A stretch of DNA of 64,000 nt from Clitoria ternatea (taxonomy: Eukaryota > Streptophyta > Magnoliopsida > Fabales > Fabaceae), in NCBI GenBank assembly GCA_037962975.1, contig CM075675.1, forward strand, positions 29,452,501 to 29,516,500. Reading direction: 5' to 3'. Below the pieces are notes generated by a model. That model was not told where the DNA came from. It ran no database searches and saw nothing but the letters and a program-made list of their open reading frames with translations. Shown here one piece after another: positions 1-12,263 of this stretch (the first letter of the stretch is position 1; each line of letters starts with the position of its first letter). Position numbers and translations under genes: made by a program.

Positions 1-830
1 AATCAATATATTGTTCAAAATATTTTAACCTCTACTTGAATAACAAATTAAAATTTAAATGTTACAAACTCGAAGAAAATTGAGATATGGAGTTGAAAAA
101 TCTAAAACTTAAAAAATTAAGGGTTATTATTCTAATTGTATCGTTGAAGCAAAAAAGTTTTATAACGTTTTTTTTAATTAATGACCTTATTTTTTTAATT
201 AATGACCTTATGATATTGGTCAGTATTTCACAAAAAAAAAAACACATGATGTTTCCTAGGCCCGTGGGTCCACCACCGGACTCCACACCACATTTAAATT
301 TAGTTAATTGCCGGAAAAGAAAAATCCTCTATCTACAATAATGGCCAACGGATCTCACACGCCAAAAAGGAAAATTCAGATTGCCAGACACAACATGATT
401 TTTTTTAACTTTTACTATTATTATTATTATTATTATTTAATAATTTAACAATTGACTAAGATGCTGCTTTTTAGGGATATTTAGAAGAAAAAAATGCACT
501 AAAACATTTCTCAATTGATTTAGTTGCTAATTATTATTCATCTTGTCATTATAAAATTACATATTTAAATAAAATTTTAGTAGTAAATCGAAATTTAAGT
601 ATTGAAAAAATATTTGTGAGTGAAATAAAGTTAATGTAAAAATTAATACTAATTATTAAATTATTTTATTCTCGTAACTTTATTTTTGTATCTCGAAACT
701 AAATTTATTTAAAGTTTTGTTGATAAAAACAGCAATTTTATTTATTTTTTTTTTAGAAAAAGAGAAGAAAGAACGAGACGTCCGTGAAAGAGGTTGTTTT
801 ATGATTTTGCGATATGCACGCGCCTGTCAC
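1..830. other. AT-rich 5' intergenic sequence
   Basis: No gene is supported here. Short open frames on both strands are low-complexity K/N/I/L/F-rich translations without any family resemblance. A 21-base unit (TTTTTTTAATTAATGACCTTA) occurs twice in tandem near 170-212, and an ATT microsatellite lies near 414-437. The right part is probably the upstream promoter region of the gene at 1002. Confidence 0.6.
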
Positions 831-883
831 TATCTGGCATTACGAATTAAAGTAGACAAACCCTATCCCACTTTTTTCACCAT

Positions 884-891
884 TATATATA
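884..891 (+). promoter_or_regulatory. TATA box of the gene at 1002
   Basis: TATATATA lies 111 bases upstream of the chosen ATG and is followed by a C/T-rich stretch (about 897-990) typical of a plant 5' UTR. Transcription would be expected to start about 30 bases downstream, near 915-925. Seen directly; the assignment is an inference from spacing and composition. Confidence 0.6.
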
Positions 892-1001
892 CCCTTCACC
901 CTTTCTCTTTCCTCCTACCCATTCACTTCTCTTTTTCTCTCTCTACACTCTTCTTTTTCTTCTCTCTTTTTTTACTTCTTCTTTTCTCCAAACACGTCAT
1001 A

Positions 1002-1637
1002 ATGAAGGAGGATTGTAAGAGGAAGCGAGAGTCACATGACTTGTCCGAGTTGGCAACTCACCCAGTCGACTCGCCCGGGTCTAAGATTCCCCGAGTTGAG
1101 TCTGAGTCTGACCCAGATGTTAACTCGGATGAGTCTCATCTTATCCGGGTTGACTCGTCCGAGTCGGGTCATGACCCGGTACTGGGTTCCGAGGATCAGT
1201 TGCAAGATGACATTTTTAGCATATTTGATGACTCGGACAATGTGCCTGAGCGTGACTCGGTACTGGGTCTTGACTCGGTGATAAAAAGTTTCGAAGATGA
1301 AATAAATGCTCCAAGTTTGGACTCCGGTGACCCGAACCGGTTTTCTGAGTCGGGCGAGTTGCAAGCTAACTTGGGGTATCTCCTAGAAGCTTCTGATGAT
1401 GAACTTGGGTTGCCGCCGACGGTGGCGCAAGAGGAGGTACCGGGTCGGGTTGGATCCGAAGGGATGGATTTAACTGGGTTCATGGGCTTTGAGGATGATG
1501 TTTTTGGTTTTGGAACGGGGTTTGTGGCGGAGTGTGACGGTGGTAACGGTGGTTTTGTGACGGCTGATGGATTGTTTGATTATGCGGAACCGGCAGCAGA
1601 TGCTTTGTGGCGGTCGGAGTCATTACAGGCTATGTAG
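1002..1637 (+). CDS. Acidic serine-rich probable nuclear protein, 211 aa, family not recognised
   Basis: A single-exon frame of 211 codons. The frame is open back to 717, but the upstream part translates AT-rich promoter and the C/T-rich 5' UTR as F/L/S-rich sequence. I therefore start at the ATG at 1002, which follows the TATA box and leader. The protein begins with a basic cluster (KRKR, residues 6-9) that could be a nuclear localisation signal. The rest is strongly acidic and S/D/E-rich. Non-repetitive blocks that look conserved are LQDDIFSIFDDSDN (residues 67-80), LDSVIKSFEDEI (90-101), LGYLLEASDDELGLPPT (124-140) and a C-terminal LWRSESL (202-208). Codon use and GC content are clearly higher than in the flanks, supporting a real gene. 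There is no enzyme motif, signal peptide or membrane segment. A transcriptional co-regulator would fit the composition, but that is speculation. Sure it is a gene; unsure of its function. Confidence 0.8.
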   Translation: MKEDCKRKRESHDLSELATHPVDSPGSKIPRVESESDPDVNSDESHLIRVDSSESGHDPVLGSEDQLQDDIFSIFDDSDNVPERDSVLGLDSVIKSFEDEINAPSLDSGDPNRFSESGELQANLGYLLEASDDELGLPPTVAQEEVPGRVGSEGMDLTGFMGFEDDVFGFGTGFVAECDGGNGGFVTADGLFDYAEPAADALWRSESLQAM

Positions 1638-3527
1638 TTTAGCGATGGTTAGTTTTTTTGGCAGTTTGGGGGAACCGTGGGTAGGGGTGGAAATGTAAAT
1701 CTGAGGAAATGTTGGGGTAGGAAAAAAATAGAAGGAACAGAAAGGTAGATGTTAGATGTGAAAAGATGATGTAGGTTTAGGATTTGTTGGTTGTTTTGTT
1801 TAATTAATTCAAAAATCTGGTCTCTGTTTTGAATTTAGCCCCTTCAGTTTTGTTTTGTTCTTCGTTTTTCTTGCCTAGTTGAGTGTTCCTTCATTTTTCC
1901 ATAACTTTTAATCTTATCTTAATATGGAAGTTATATACGTTCCAGAACTGGCTTTAAAATTTATTTAAGAGAACATTGAAACTTGTCGTTAGAGTATTGG
2001 GAGTTTCCTTTTCGTAATATAATACTAGTAAGGTTTAACTTTCATTTAATTTTTTCAAAAAATACCTGTAATATTAATGGATGGAAATTGTGCGTTATAA
2101 AACATGATAGTTATCAGGGTTTAATTGTTAATTTGATATTCAGAAGAGTGATATGTTTCATATGTTTTTAGATAAAATTATAAATTTGTTATATTCTATA
2201 GTATTATGAATTAGAGGTGTTACCTAATTATAAATAGTCTAAATAATTAATTTATGAAGTTTAAATATTTTTACATCAATTAATTTGATTATTACGTTGA
2301 TTTTTAAAATTTTTACATTAGTTATAGCAAAATTTTCAAATATTTATTTGGTTATTTTTAAATTCGGAAAATAGTGTTTGTTTTACATCAAATTGTAACT
2401 ATTATAAGAGCTCTTAAGTCAAGGCTTTTTTTATTTAACGTATTTCCATATGGAAGGTAATTCAGTTTGGGTTTTAACTCTAAGGGTTGATATCTTTCAT
2501 TTCGTTTGACCGTAGGATTTATTTTTGGGGTTCGTTAAACTGAGATTTGATCGATCTTAGTAACTTTCATAAATAGGGCTAACTATGTTATTAAAAAAAA
2601 TTATTCATAAAATTATATTACTTTGTTCTCATATATGCATTAATAATATTTTAAGATATTATATTAAATATTTAATAATATTACTTCTATATTCAAGATA
2701 ACTAATTAATTGTTATTATTTATATTTATTTATATTTAAAATCAAAAGTGATACTATTTTCACCAACTTTTTTTATTTTTAACACTTAAATTTAAGATAT
2801 ATTTTAATTATTGTATCATTTCAACAAACCCTATTAATGATAAATTCTTTTTTAATGAGAGGGATCTGTTTATTTTAAGAGTAAATTTTGAAAACTTGTT
2901 TTGTTTTGTAAATTTAAATAAAATATTAGTTAAATTAATTCAATCATACATTGTAATAACATAATGATTATATAAAATTTTAAAAAAATTATTATTCATA
3001 AATACATTATCTTGATAATTAATATTTATTTCTATGATAAATTATATAATTTCATTTTAAAAAATTGGTTAATGTAATGTTAAATTATTATTAAATTATA
3101 TAAATTTTATATACCTGATTTATCGAATAGGAATAGTTTATTGAATGGTTAGATTAAGTAAAATTAATGAATAATATGTACTTTATCTTAAATTTAAAGA
3201 CTCGGTTGATATAAAGAGATGGCTCCTCTTCTGTAATTGGTGTAAAAAATTTAGTTGCTGTAAAAGAGTTGATTTGATGGTGTATTCGAGGTTGATCGCT
3301 TTTAGAAATGTAGTTGGAGAAGAACACCCTATTCTCTATTTTTGAATCAGTATGAATTTGACTTCATTCAACGTGCAAATTAGATACAAGTTTGGTTAAA
3401 ATTTCAAATAGGGATCATCTAATCTTATGCTCTTTCACATAATAAGAAATTAAAAAAAGAAATATTTTATATGTCGTAATTTAAATATGACAAGACTTAA
3501 TCTCACAACACATTAAAGAGAAAAGAA
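1638..3527. other. 3' flank and AT-rich intergenic spacer
   Basis: The first 250 bases are probably the 3' UTR of the upstream gene (T- and G-rich, no clear AATAAA). The remainder is about 75-80% A+T, with no coding frame, RNA gene or recognisable transposon end that I can support. Confidence 0.55.
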
Positions 3528-4382
3528 GAGCCTTATCATTAAACTATTTAACACATTTAAAAAATATGACACAACTATATGTAGTTATATTATATCTGTA
3601 GAATATATATCCGTATATAAAATTAAAATTAATGAATGAAAAAAGATGAGAATATTTATTTTGCAAATAAATTTTATTAATGGATATACATTCTACGGAT
3701 ATAATATAACAATATATGGTTATATTACATCTTTAAATGTAACCTAGTGGTGAGACTCTTCTTCCATCTTCTGCTCAAATTGAATGCTTCAGATGCTATC
3801 TTAGAATCCAAACAAAAATTATGACTTGGAAAAATATGTGGCATAAACAGAGTTGACATGTGACTAGAGACCAATACATGTGGTATAAATTCAGTTGACA
3901 CATGTAGCCGAGGGCATCCATTCCTAAAAAAACTCATGATATATGTCTTTAATTTGCTCTTCCATCTCCTATATATACGTTAGGGGATCAAACTTTGTTA
4001 TACTTAAATTTTAACTTATAAATATTTTAACATGTTGACTATTTATAAGTGACTGGTTTGACCAGTTGCTAAACACAATAAATTGAGGGCATGTATTAGT
4101 CCCTAGCCATGTGTCAACTTAATCTATACCACATATTTTTCCAAGTCATCAATTTTGTTTGGATTCTAAGATAGCATCTTAAGCGTTCGATTTGAGCAGG
4201 AGATGGAAGATGAGTTTCACCACTAGGTTACATTTAAGAGATGTAATATAACCATATATTGTTATATTATATTTATAAAATAAATATTTATACATTCTAC
4301 AAATATAATATAACTATATATAGTTGCATCATATTTTTTAAATGTGTTAAAGTAGTTTAGTGGTGAGACTGTTTTTTTTCTC
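3528..4382. repeat. Long imperfect inverted repeat (foldback or MITE-like element)
   Basis: The left arm (3528-3880) is the reverse complement of the right arm (4090-4382) with roughly 85-90% match by eye. The left arm also carries an extra stretch of about 65 bases (about 3605-3680) absent from the right. Landmarks shared in inverted order are ACACATTTAAAAAATATGA, the AATATAATATAACAATATA block, CTAGTGGTGAGACTC, TGCTATCTTAGAATCCAAAC and GACTTGGAAAAATATGTGG. The loop (3881-4089) begins with a tandem copy of the last 40 bases of the left arm. There is no transposase frame and no clear target duplication. A transcript through it would fold into a long hairpin. Confidence 0.75.
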
Positions 4383-7290
4383 TCGATCATGTCCATCCAT
4401 TCTAGTTGCTTAAATCACACAAAATTTTGACACGTGGCTAGGGATATTGAAACACTCAATTTAGAGAAAGGCACCCAAGCAAAATCCTAAAATATTTATA
4501 CTTTTGATTACTCACCCATATTAAAATTGGATGAATTATGCATCTGAGTTATGAACCTGAATGGTATTGATGACGATGATGAATTAATGTTGTGAAAGAT
4601 GACTTGAATGTTTTTAATATGAAATTGATTATGATGAATTGATAATAATTGAAATAATTTAGATTTGGTTGAATGAAAAATGAATTGTTAATGGAAATGG
4701 TGATGATATTTGTAACATCCAGAGTTGAAGAATTTTTTAGAATAAATTTTTAAGCCTGAGAACTTGTAGTTCTCTTGCGCACCTCTTAGTATTTTTGACG
4801 TATCTTTTTCTAATGTTATTATAATAACCGTTTGTATCTCAAATTTTCCGTATCAAAAATATTTTCAACTCTTATGTTGATCACTGTTAGACTCTAACCC
4901 AAATTAAATATCATTTGATTTAAATTACTAAAATTTCATTCATTTTTCACTAATTTTTGTTCCTAAATTTTTGGATAAATTTTTTGCGCTTAGTTGATTC
5001 ATTCCTCCACTATTCTAGTACCTTATTATTATTAATATTATATTTTATTTATTATTATTTATTTAATTATTTACTTGTTTTTAATTTTTTGTATACAGGT
5101 TTCAGATCATATGTAGCAATTGAATGGGGGCTGGTGCATGTACGCTCATGAATTAGCAAGGGACAAAGCAATGGAACAGGTACATGAGACCAGCGTGTAT
5201 GTGCCACTCAGGGTGCTAGGACGCGCGTGAGTGCATAACATGAGGGAGCACGCATAAGCCATGGGACAACATGTTCAGTGGAACACACGGGCGTGGGAGA
5301 CGCCACCCAACGTACATACGTGCGGGTCGAGTGGAGGTGAAGCAAGCAGAGAGCAATGCACAATGTAATTAAATTCATGCATATACCATATGAGTACAAC
5401 AAGTGAGCATGCACATGAAAGGGCCACAAGCGTGTCAATACCCTTGTGGCGTGGAACTCACGTGAAACAAAAAAGGGTGCAGGGTCTCCAATTTTTGCAG
5501 CTCAACATAAAAAAAAACAACAAATGCAATCCTTGTAATTCTGCCTATGAAATCATGGCTCACCAAGACATTTATATTTATATGTATATGACTCAAACCA
5601 AAGTATATATGTAAGCTATAAGTAATTTTGGCATCCAATTTTTATAAATGTTATAATGATTTATCTCATGCATCATATATCACAAAATAAAGCATATGCA
5701 TATTGTAGAACAAAAGAATTGTCTCCACATCATCAACCTTTGCTCATTAAGACACCAATCTGTCAACAGTACAAGTAAGCCACAAGTCTATCAGATAATA
5801 TTAATTACTTTAATCCACAATTATGATGATAATATACAACGAAATCATCACAAATTTATCCATGTTCAGGTGGATGCTATTATAATAATCTGCATTAGAA
5901 AAGACAAACTTGTTTCCTTGACATATATATTATTAAATTTACTAAACAACAAAAAAAACATACAACATGCCCCTGTCTTTCACTCTATTAAAACAATACA
6001 CTTATAGCTTCTTACTCACTCCCAACAATATACTTCAACATATTTAGTTCAATGACAAACTCAATAAATTCAGTTCCTCTAGAGCCCCAATGATTATAAT
6101 TTCAGATTCACAACTATACTATAGCAATACCACATGTAATCCTAACAAGCATAATCTACCTATCCACCCTTTGGAAATTATAGTAATAAGTACATTCGTA
6201 GATTGGTGATAAAGCTTCCTCAAGTGACAATTGCACTAATATGCAGACATCCTACTCTACACCTTCTACCTATGATATAATTAATTTTATCATATATTTT
6301 TGTAGTATATCCTTTACTAATTCGACAAGTGGTGAAAAGTTATTTAGTTTCTCACAGAATTGAACGATAAATTAAAATTGAAGAAGGACCTAAACTCAAG
6401 AAACATAGGCTCAATTTATTTGCAGAAGAAACTACTTCAAGATAAGGAATTCTCTGCAGATCAAGGCACCATATTTATTAGTATTAAAATGAGATACAAT
6501 TTGGCATTGAGCAATTTTTATCATCTTGTTCCTTCCTTGACATGCTCAATCTTAGATATTCAAATTCTGTATAGAAGGCTGCCTCAAAATAAGAAATTCT
6601 CAGAAGAAAATAAGTAGTAGAATTAACAATATAAAAATTAGATGAAGTTTTCCATTTAGCAAATTACCATAGATCATATCTTCACATAGCTATCCTCAAA
6701 CTGATTTTTAAAAAAATTGTTCAATACATGGTTGAAGAAAATCAAAATCATCATCATATTTGCCAATGTAACTAATGAAAGCTAATAAAATCAACAAGAA
6801 ACCATTTCTACAATCAGCATAGTCCTCAGGCAGAAGGAAAATAGAAATTAAAATAAGTCAATAATAGCTACTCAATATTAAATCTCATAGAAACATTACT
6901 ACTCCATAAACTACTTATACCATGAACCACATATATGTATATAAATTGTAGCAACAAGAAAGATGGCTCACTGCCAAGTATAGCCCATCCATAAATACAT
7001 AATTTCAGTCTTTCACCCTAAAAAAGAAGTGAATATATCGCTAATAATGTTCTCAAAACAATTAGCTATACTATAACATTCTACACAAAATATATGCAAA
7101 TCAAACAAGCGTCCACTATGGCCATGCTATGCGCTTCCACATCAAGGTCGCCATGCCTAATCATTGTCTTGTATTCTCACTGTAAAATCTATAATTTAAG
7201 AGGGTGAGTGTTATTCTAGGTAATAATTGGTAATTAAATTCAATGATTCAAATATAGTTCATTTCAAAACCCACAACCACATAAGCTAAC

Positions 7291-7295
<5 letters not shown>

Positions 7296-7334
<39 letters not shown>
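7296..7334. repeat. (TA)n microsatellite
   Basis: Uninterrupted TA dinucleotide run of about 39 bases. Confidence 0.95.
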
Positions 7335-7337
<3 letters not shown>

Positions 7338-7527
7338 CCAAACATCCTATACTTGATTTCGTAGCCGATAGGACTAAATTAACCCATTATGTGATTTCAT
7401 GTATCATTATATATAAATGTCTTAATACACAACATTATGACAATGCGATGCCATGGTTTTTGCAGAATAACTTCTTTTTAAATGCGCATAAAAATAATGG
7501 AATGCGGATCCGACTTAGTGATACAAG

Positions 7528-7706
7528 GCAAGTGCCAAGACGACCCACTCAGTGAATCTCTGCACTATAATTCAGGGGGGCCTGGGTAACCACGTAGTGA
7601 ATCTCAGCACCATTAGCGGTGGTACCTGAGGTATCCTAGTGAATCTTAGCATCATTAACGACAACTTCATAAGCAACGAGCCATAGACTGTACAGTGAAT
7701 CTCAAC
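7528..7706. repeat. Degenerate repeats with core AGTGAATCTCAGCAC
   Basis: Four copies of an AGTGAATCTnnGCAC-like core lie near 7551, 7592, 7640 and 7695, spaced 40-55 bases apart inside the old LTR sequence. In at least three copies the bases flanking the core can pair (AGTG with CACT, GTG with CAC). Confidence 0.6.
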
Positions 7707-7778
7707 ACTAAAACGTAATAATCTTTTCAACAAATCTTAGTGCTGGAAATGCAATATGATGTCACAGATAGAAATTAG

Positions 7779-7937
7779 TCAAAAGACCCTAACGCACATT
7801 ATCAAGAGAGAAAGCTGAACAAAGGCTGAGAGAGGAATGAAAGCTGGTGTACAGGTAGGCCCTTATATAGGCTGAGAAAAGAATAAAAGCTAACTAGCTA
7901 TTTTCTATTTTATTATTTTCTATTTGTGTGCCTATTA
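7779..7937 (-). repeat. 3' LTR of the copia element (159 bp, internally deleted)
   Basis: Matches the 5' LTR base for base on both sides of a single gap. It lacks the 22 bases present at 12333-12354, so the part just downstream of the TATA box, including an AATTAATGAAA stretch, is missing. Ends read TAATAGG...TTTTGA in element orientation rather than TG...CA. Confidence 0.93.
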
Positions 7938-10900
7938 CCCCCCCGCAAGCTGGCAAGGGGGAAAATATATCCACCATGCCAAGCTTGGCAACACAAGCAT
8001 GGAACAGCTTTGGAGAAGGGGCCTTGGTGAACAAATCAGCCACTTGATTGGAGGAGGAGATGGGCAGCAGCTTGAAGAGGCCCTGCTGAAGGCGTTCCCT
8101 TACAACATGACAATCTATATCCAAGTGTTTAGTGCGTTCATGGAACACTGGATTAGATGCAATGTGAATGGCACTCTTGCTGTCACAAAAGAGAAGGGGT
8201 GATTTAGAGGGAGAGATGCGCAGGTCACGAAGTAAGAAGGTTATCCACTGCAGCTCACAGGAGGCACTGCTGAGTGCTCTGTACTCAGACTCTGAAGAGG
8301 ATCGTGAAACAGTGGATTGCTTCTTAGATTTCCAACTGACCAAGGAGCTGCCAAGGAAAAAGCAAAACCCAGTAATGGATTTCCGAGTGAGAGCACAAGT
8401 TCCCCAATCAGCATCACTGTAACCTTGCAACTGATGAGAAGAAGAGGCTGGGAAAAATAACCCCTTTCCAGGAGAGGCCTTCAGGTATTTCACAATCCGA
8501 AGAGCAGCAGCATAGTGTTTGGCATGTGGTGCACTGAGAAATTGGCTCAGATGATTCACAGCAAAGGAGATATCAGGCCTGGTTGTGGTCAAATACAACA
8601 ATCTGCCAATCAATCTACGATATCCCACAATATCAGCATGGAGATCATCAGAATCTGTGTACAAAGAAAGCGTGTGATCTAGTGGTGTAGAAACAGGCTT
8701 ACAACCCAACAAGCCTGTGTCAGTGAGTAACTCTAAACAATATTTCCTTTGGCAAACTGAAATGCCTTTCGAGGATCGAGCAATTTCAAGGCCAAGAAAA
8801 TATTTTAAAGGACCAAGATCCTTGATGCCAAAATGATGGTGCAAATGCTGTTTGATAGAGGCGAATTCTTTTAAGTCATTGCCTATCAAGATCACATCAT
8901 CTACATAAACAGTTAGCGCAGTGAAGGAGGTGCCTTGGAACTTTAGAAAAAGGGATGAATCTGAAGCTGCAGGTTTAAAATTGTAATTGGACAAAGTGGA
9001 GCTCAGCTTCTCAAACCATTTCCTACTAGCTTGTTTCAGGCCATATAAGGACTTAACAAGTTTACAGGATTGGTTGGGTTTAGCACATACACCTGCTGGA
9101 ATCTCCATATACACATCTTCATCAAGGTCTCCATGCAAAAAGGCATTATCCACATCCAATTGATGAAGATGCCAATTGTGAACAGATGCCAAGGCAAGCA
9201 AAATCCGGATGGTAGTCATCTTTGCAACAGGGGAGAAGGTATCAAAATAATCAATACCTTCCACTTGGGTGTAGCCCTTGGCAACCAGCCTTGCCTTGTA
9301 TCGAGCAACTGAGCCATCCGCATGTCTCTTGACTTTGTATACCCATTTATGACCAATGGGCTTAACACCAACTGGAGTATACACTATCTGCCAGGTGCCA
9401 TTCCTGTTCAGGGCTTCTAATTCAGTTTTCATAGCAGTGATCCAATGTGGATATCGTGCTGCCTCAGTATAGGATTCAGGTTCAGTCTCACTGATCATAG
9501 ATAAAGAATAGGACCTGTGATTAGGAGTGAGGTTGCTGTAAGAATGTTTGGTAGAAATTGGATGTGAGGTGGAAGATGTAAGAGTGGGACAATGAAAATC
9601 TATGAGATGGGCAGGGGCTCGAGAGGTTCTGGTGGATCTTCTGACAGGAATGGATGGGGATGAGATGTCTGGTGTAACTTCAGACTCAGGTGCCTGAGAT
9701 GTAGATGAATCAGGATCAATGTTGGGAGAGTCTGGTGGGAAAATGGGACTGAAAACTGAATCAGGTTGGTTTGGATCAGTGCAGGTATAAATGGGCTTGT
9801 TGTTGGAGGTGCTAAATGGTAGCATAGATTCAATGGATCTCTGCTTAGGAACACCTCTCTAGTGTGAAGATCCATTAGAACATAGCCCTTTGTGCCAGGT
9901 TTGTAACCTATAAAAGCTGCCTTCCTCCCTCGAGGATCAAGTTTCCCTCTATGCTCCTTGAGAGTGGAAGCATAGCAAAGACATCCGAATATCTTGAGCT
10001 CTCTCAAGTCTGGTTGGCTGCCATGAAGGATGAAATAGGGAGACTGATTGTTCAAAGCACTGCAGGGTACCCTATTCATTAAATAGGCAGCATGGCACAC
10101 AGCATAGGTCCATAAACATTTAGGTGCATGAGATTGAAACAAGAGAGCTCTCGTGATTCCAAGAAGGGTCTGGTGACTCCTCTCGACCCTTCCATTCTGC
10201 TGTGGTGTTTGTACACAGGACCTCTGGTGTAGAATACCCTTGGAGGCATAAAAGGAAGGCATCATGAATTCACCTCCATTATCAGATCTCACCATTTTTA
10301 CTTTCTTACCAAATTGTGTTTCTGCCATGGCAACAAAATTTTGCAGTGCACCAGTAGCTTCTGACTTCAGTTTCAACAAAACAAGCCATATGTACCTACT
10401 ATGATCATCAAGGACAGTAAGAAAATATTTATGCTTATGTATGCCAGGTATGGATAAAGGCCCCCAAATGTCAACATGAATCAAATCAAAAGGAGCTGTG
10501 GCTCTGCTATTACTCAAAGGAAACGATAACCTCTTTTGTTTAGCTGCAAAACATGTATCACACACTAAATCCTTATTTACAGAAATAAAAGGATGGTCCT
10601 TGATCAGGGCTTGCATCCTAGAAATGGATAAGTGCCCTAACCTATAGTGCCAAAACGCAGAATCAGGTATTACAACCAAATTACCAGTCACCTTACCAAT
10701 ACTCTTCTCATCAACCTTGCTGCTGGAAGCCTTCAATTCATATAACCCATTCTTAGCCTCAACTGAACCAATCGTCTTCATGGAAGCTGGGTCCTGAATC
10801 ACACATATGTTCTGCCTAAATGTCAGAGTATACGCATGTTGAGCAACAAGCTTGTATATGGAAACAAGATTGAAGGTGAATTCTGGAAGGTATAAGACAT

Positions 10901-12218
10901 CTTCCAGCAATAAATCTGGAAATAATTTGACTGTGCCTCTGTGTGTGGAGGTGAGCTTGTATCCATTTGGCAGATGAACAATAAGAGGAGGTATGATCCT
11001 CATTGACTCAAACATCAATTTGTGTGCACAAATGTGATCTGTGGCTCCCGAATCAAGAATCCAATTCGTATGTGTGTGCTGTGAACTGCAATTGAAAACA
11101 AAGTGGTTACCTCCTCGGGTGTCAACAAAAGATGTTACATGATTGGCTGCAGTGGAGCCTTGCTGAGTTGCTTGTTGAAGCATAGTCATAATGCTTTTAA
11201 ACTGTTCATTTGTGAATGTAACATCTCTATTGTCCTCCATTTTCTCTTCCTTAACCGATCCTTTGTCATCTACTTCATTCTCAAAATTATCTATGAGAAC
11301 ATTATTTGCATTGCTCGATCCCTTAAACTTGAAAGTGGATGGATATCCATGCTTTCTATAACATACATCAACAGTATGACCTTGTTTTCCACAGTAACTG
11401 CACTGCTTAGATCTCCAGCTTGAACTGTATCCTCTTCCTCTTCCGAAGCTTCTTCTTCCCTCAGTCATGTTAATAATAACATCTGGATCATCACTATTAT
11501 GTATTCCACTCTGCCTTTCATGTTGCAGAACAAGAGAAAACACCTTATTAACTCCTGGTAAAGGTTCCATCAACAAGATCTGTGACCTTACCACATTAAA
11601 ACTGTCATTCAGTCCCATGAGAAATCGAATTGCACAGTCCTGCATTCGATAGGCTCTAGCATTCTCAATAGCATCACATTTGCATTTTACAGAGCATGCA
11701 CAAAAAGGAAGTGGCCGATAGTTTTCCAATTCCTCCCAAAGGATCTTCAATTCTGTGTAATAATCAGTTACTGACATGGTTCCTTGTCTGAAACCATAGA
11801 TTTCTTACTGCAACTCACTTACTCGCACTGAATCTCCTTGAGAGAATCGTTCCTTCAAATCTCTCCACACATCAAATGCGTACTCAACAAACATCACGCT
11901 TTGGCCAATGGACTTGCTTACGGAACTCACGAGCCACGAGTGCACAAGATTGTTACATCGTTCCCATGCTCCAAAGCTCGGATCAAAACGATCTGGTACA
12001 GGAATGCTTCCATCGATGAACATCCATTTGTTCTTCGAAATTAGTGCACGTTTCATCGCCCTCGCCCAGGCATGGTAGTTTCGACCTTCAAGAACAGGAT
12101 TCACCAACGCGGCGGAGGTGGATTCTCCTGGATGAACATAATATGGACTGAGAGGATTCAGATGCGGATCTTGAATCGACGAAGAGGAAGAAGAATTGTG
12201 ATTGCTAGAACGAACCAT
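7894..12218 (-). pseudogene. Copia gag-pol polyprotein with one stop and one frameshift
   Basis: Reading leftward from the ATG at 12218, gag carries the copia gag motif NYHAWARAMKRAL (about residues 47-59). It then meets an in-frame TAA at 11805-11807. The same frame continues with the rest of gag, a CCHC knuckle (CSYCGKQGHTVDVC), protease (WILDSGATDHIC), GAG-pre-integrase (WHYRLGHL) and an integrase core (VDIWGPL, SDNGGEF, NGRVERSHQ). Near 9826-9845, just after REVFLSRD, a small indel shifts the frame. The downstream part (to 7894) has reverse transcriptase with YVDD, LYGLKQASRKW and YKARLVAKG, then RNase H with GYSDADWG and SESEYRAL. The last codons run into the 3' LTR. Total coding length is about 1,440 codons, normal for the family. 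All catalytic motifs look intact. The two lesions probably prevent an active polyprotein from this copy. Confidence 0.92.
7938..7946 (-). other. Polypurine tract of the copia element
   Basis: In element orientation GCGGGGGGG directly precedes the 3' LTR start; it primes plus-strand DNA synthesis. Position and composition fit exactly. Confidence 0.8.
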
Positions 12219-12250
12219 GGATGCGATCTTGATGGCAGAGCCCTTGTTCG

Positions 12251-12263
12251 GGCTCTGATACCA
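12251..12263 (-). other. Primer-binding site complementary to initiator tRNA-Met
   Basis: In element orientation TGGTATCAGAGCC starts immediately after the 5' LTR. This is the standard plant retrotransposon PBS pairing with the 3' end of initiator methionine tRNA. Confidence 0.92.

Larger units (their letters stand above)
4711..7778. mobile_element. Degenerate Ty3/gypsy-type LTR sequence left of the copia insertion
   Basis: Begins with an LTR terminus (TGTAACATCC at 4711) whose next roughly 90 bases match the LTR terminus at 30079: a shared run ends in CGCACC(C/T)CT. Around 7170-7215, a CACTGTAAAAT then GGGTGAG block matches the minus-orientation LTR copy near 40235. Orientation is therefore mixed or minus, and the element continues to the right of the copia insertion. 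A more GC-rich patch rich in CG dinucleotides lies at 5100-5480. No coding frame resembles gag or pol. Boundaries are approximate. Confidence 0.4.

Noticed and set aside
5696..6007. 103-codon frame
   Set aside because: Low-complexity I/H/N/L-rich translation of AT-rich repeat sequence.
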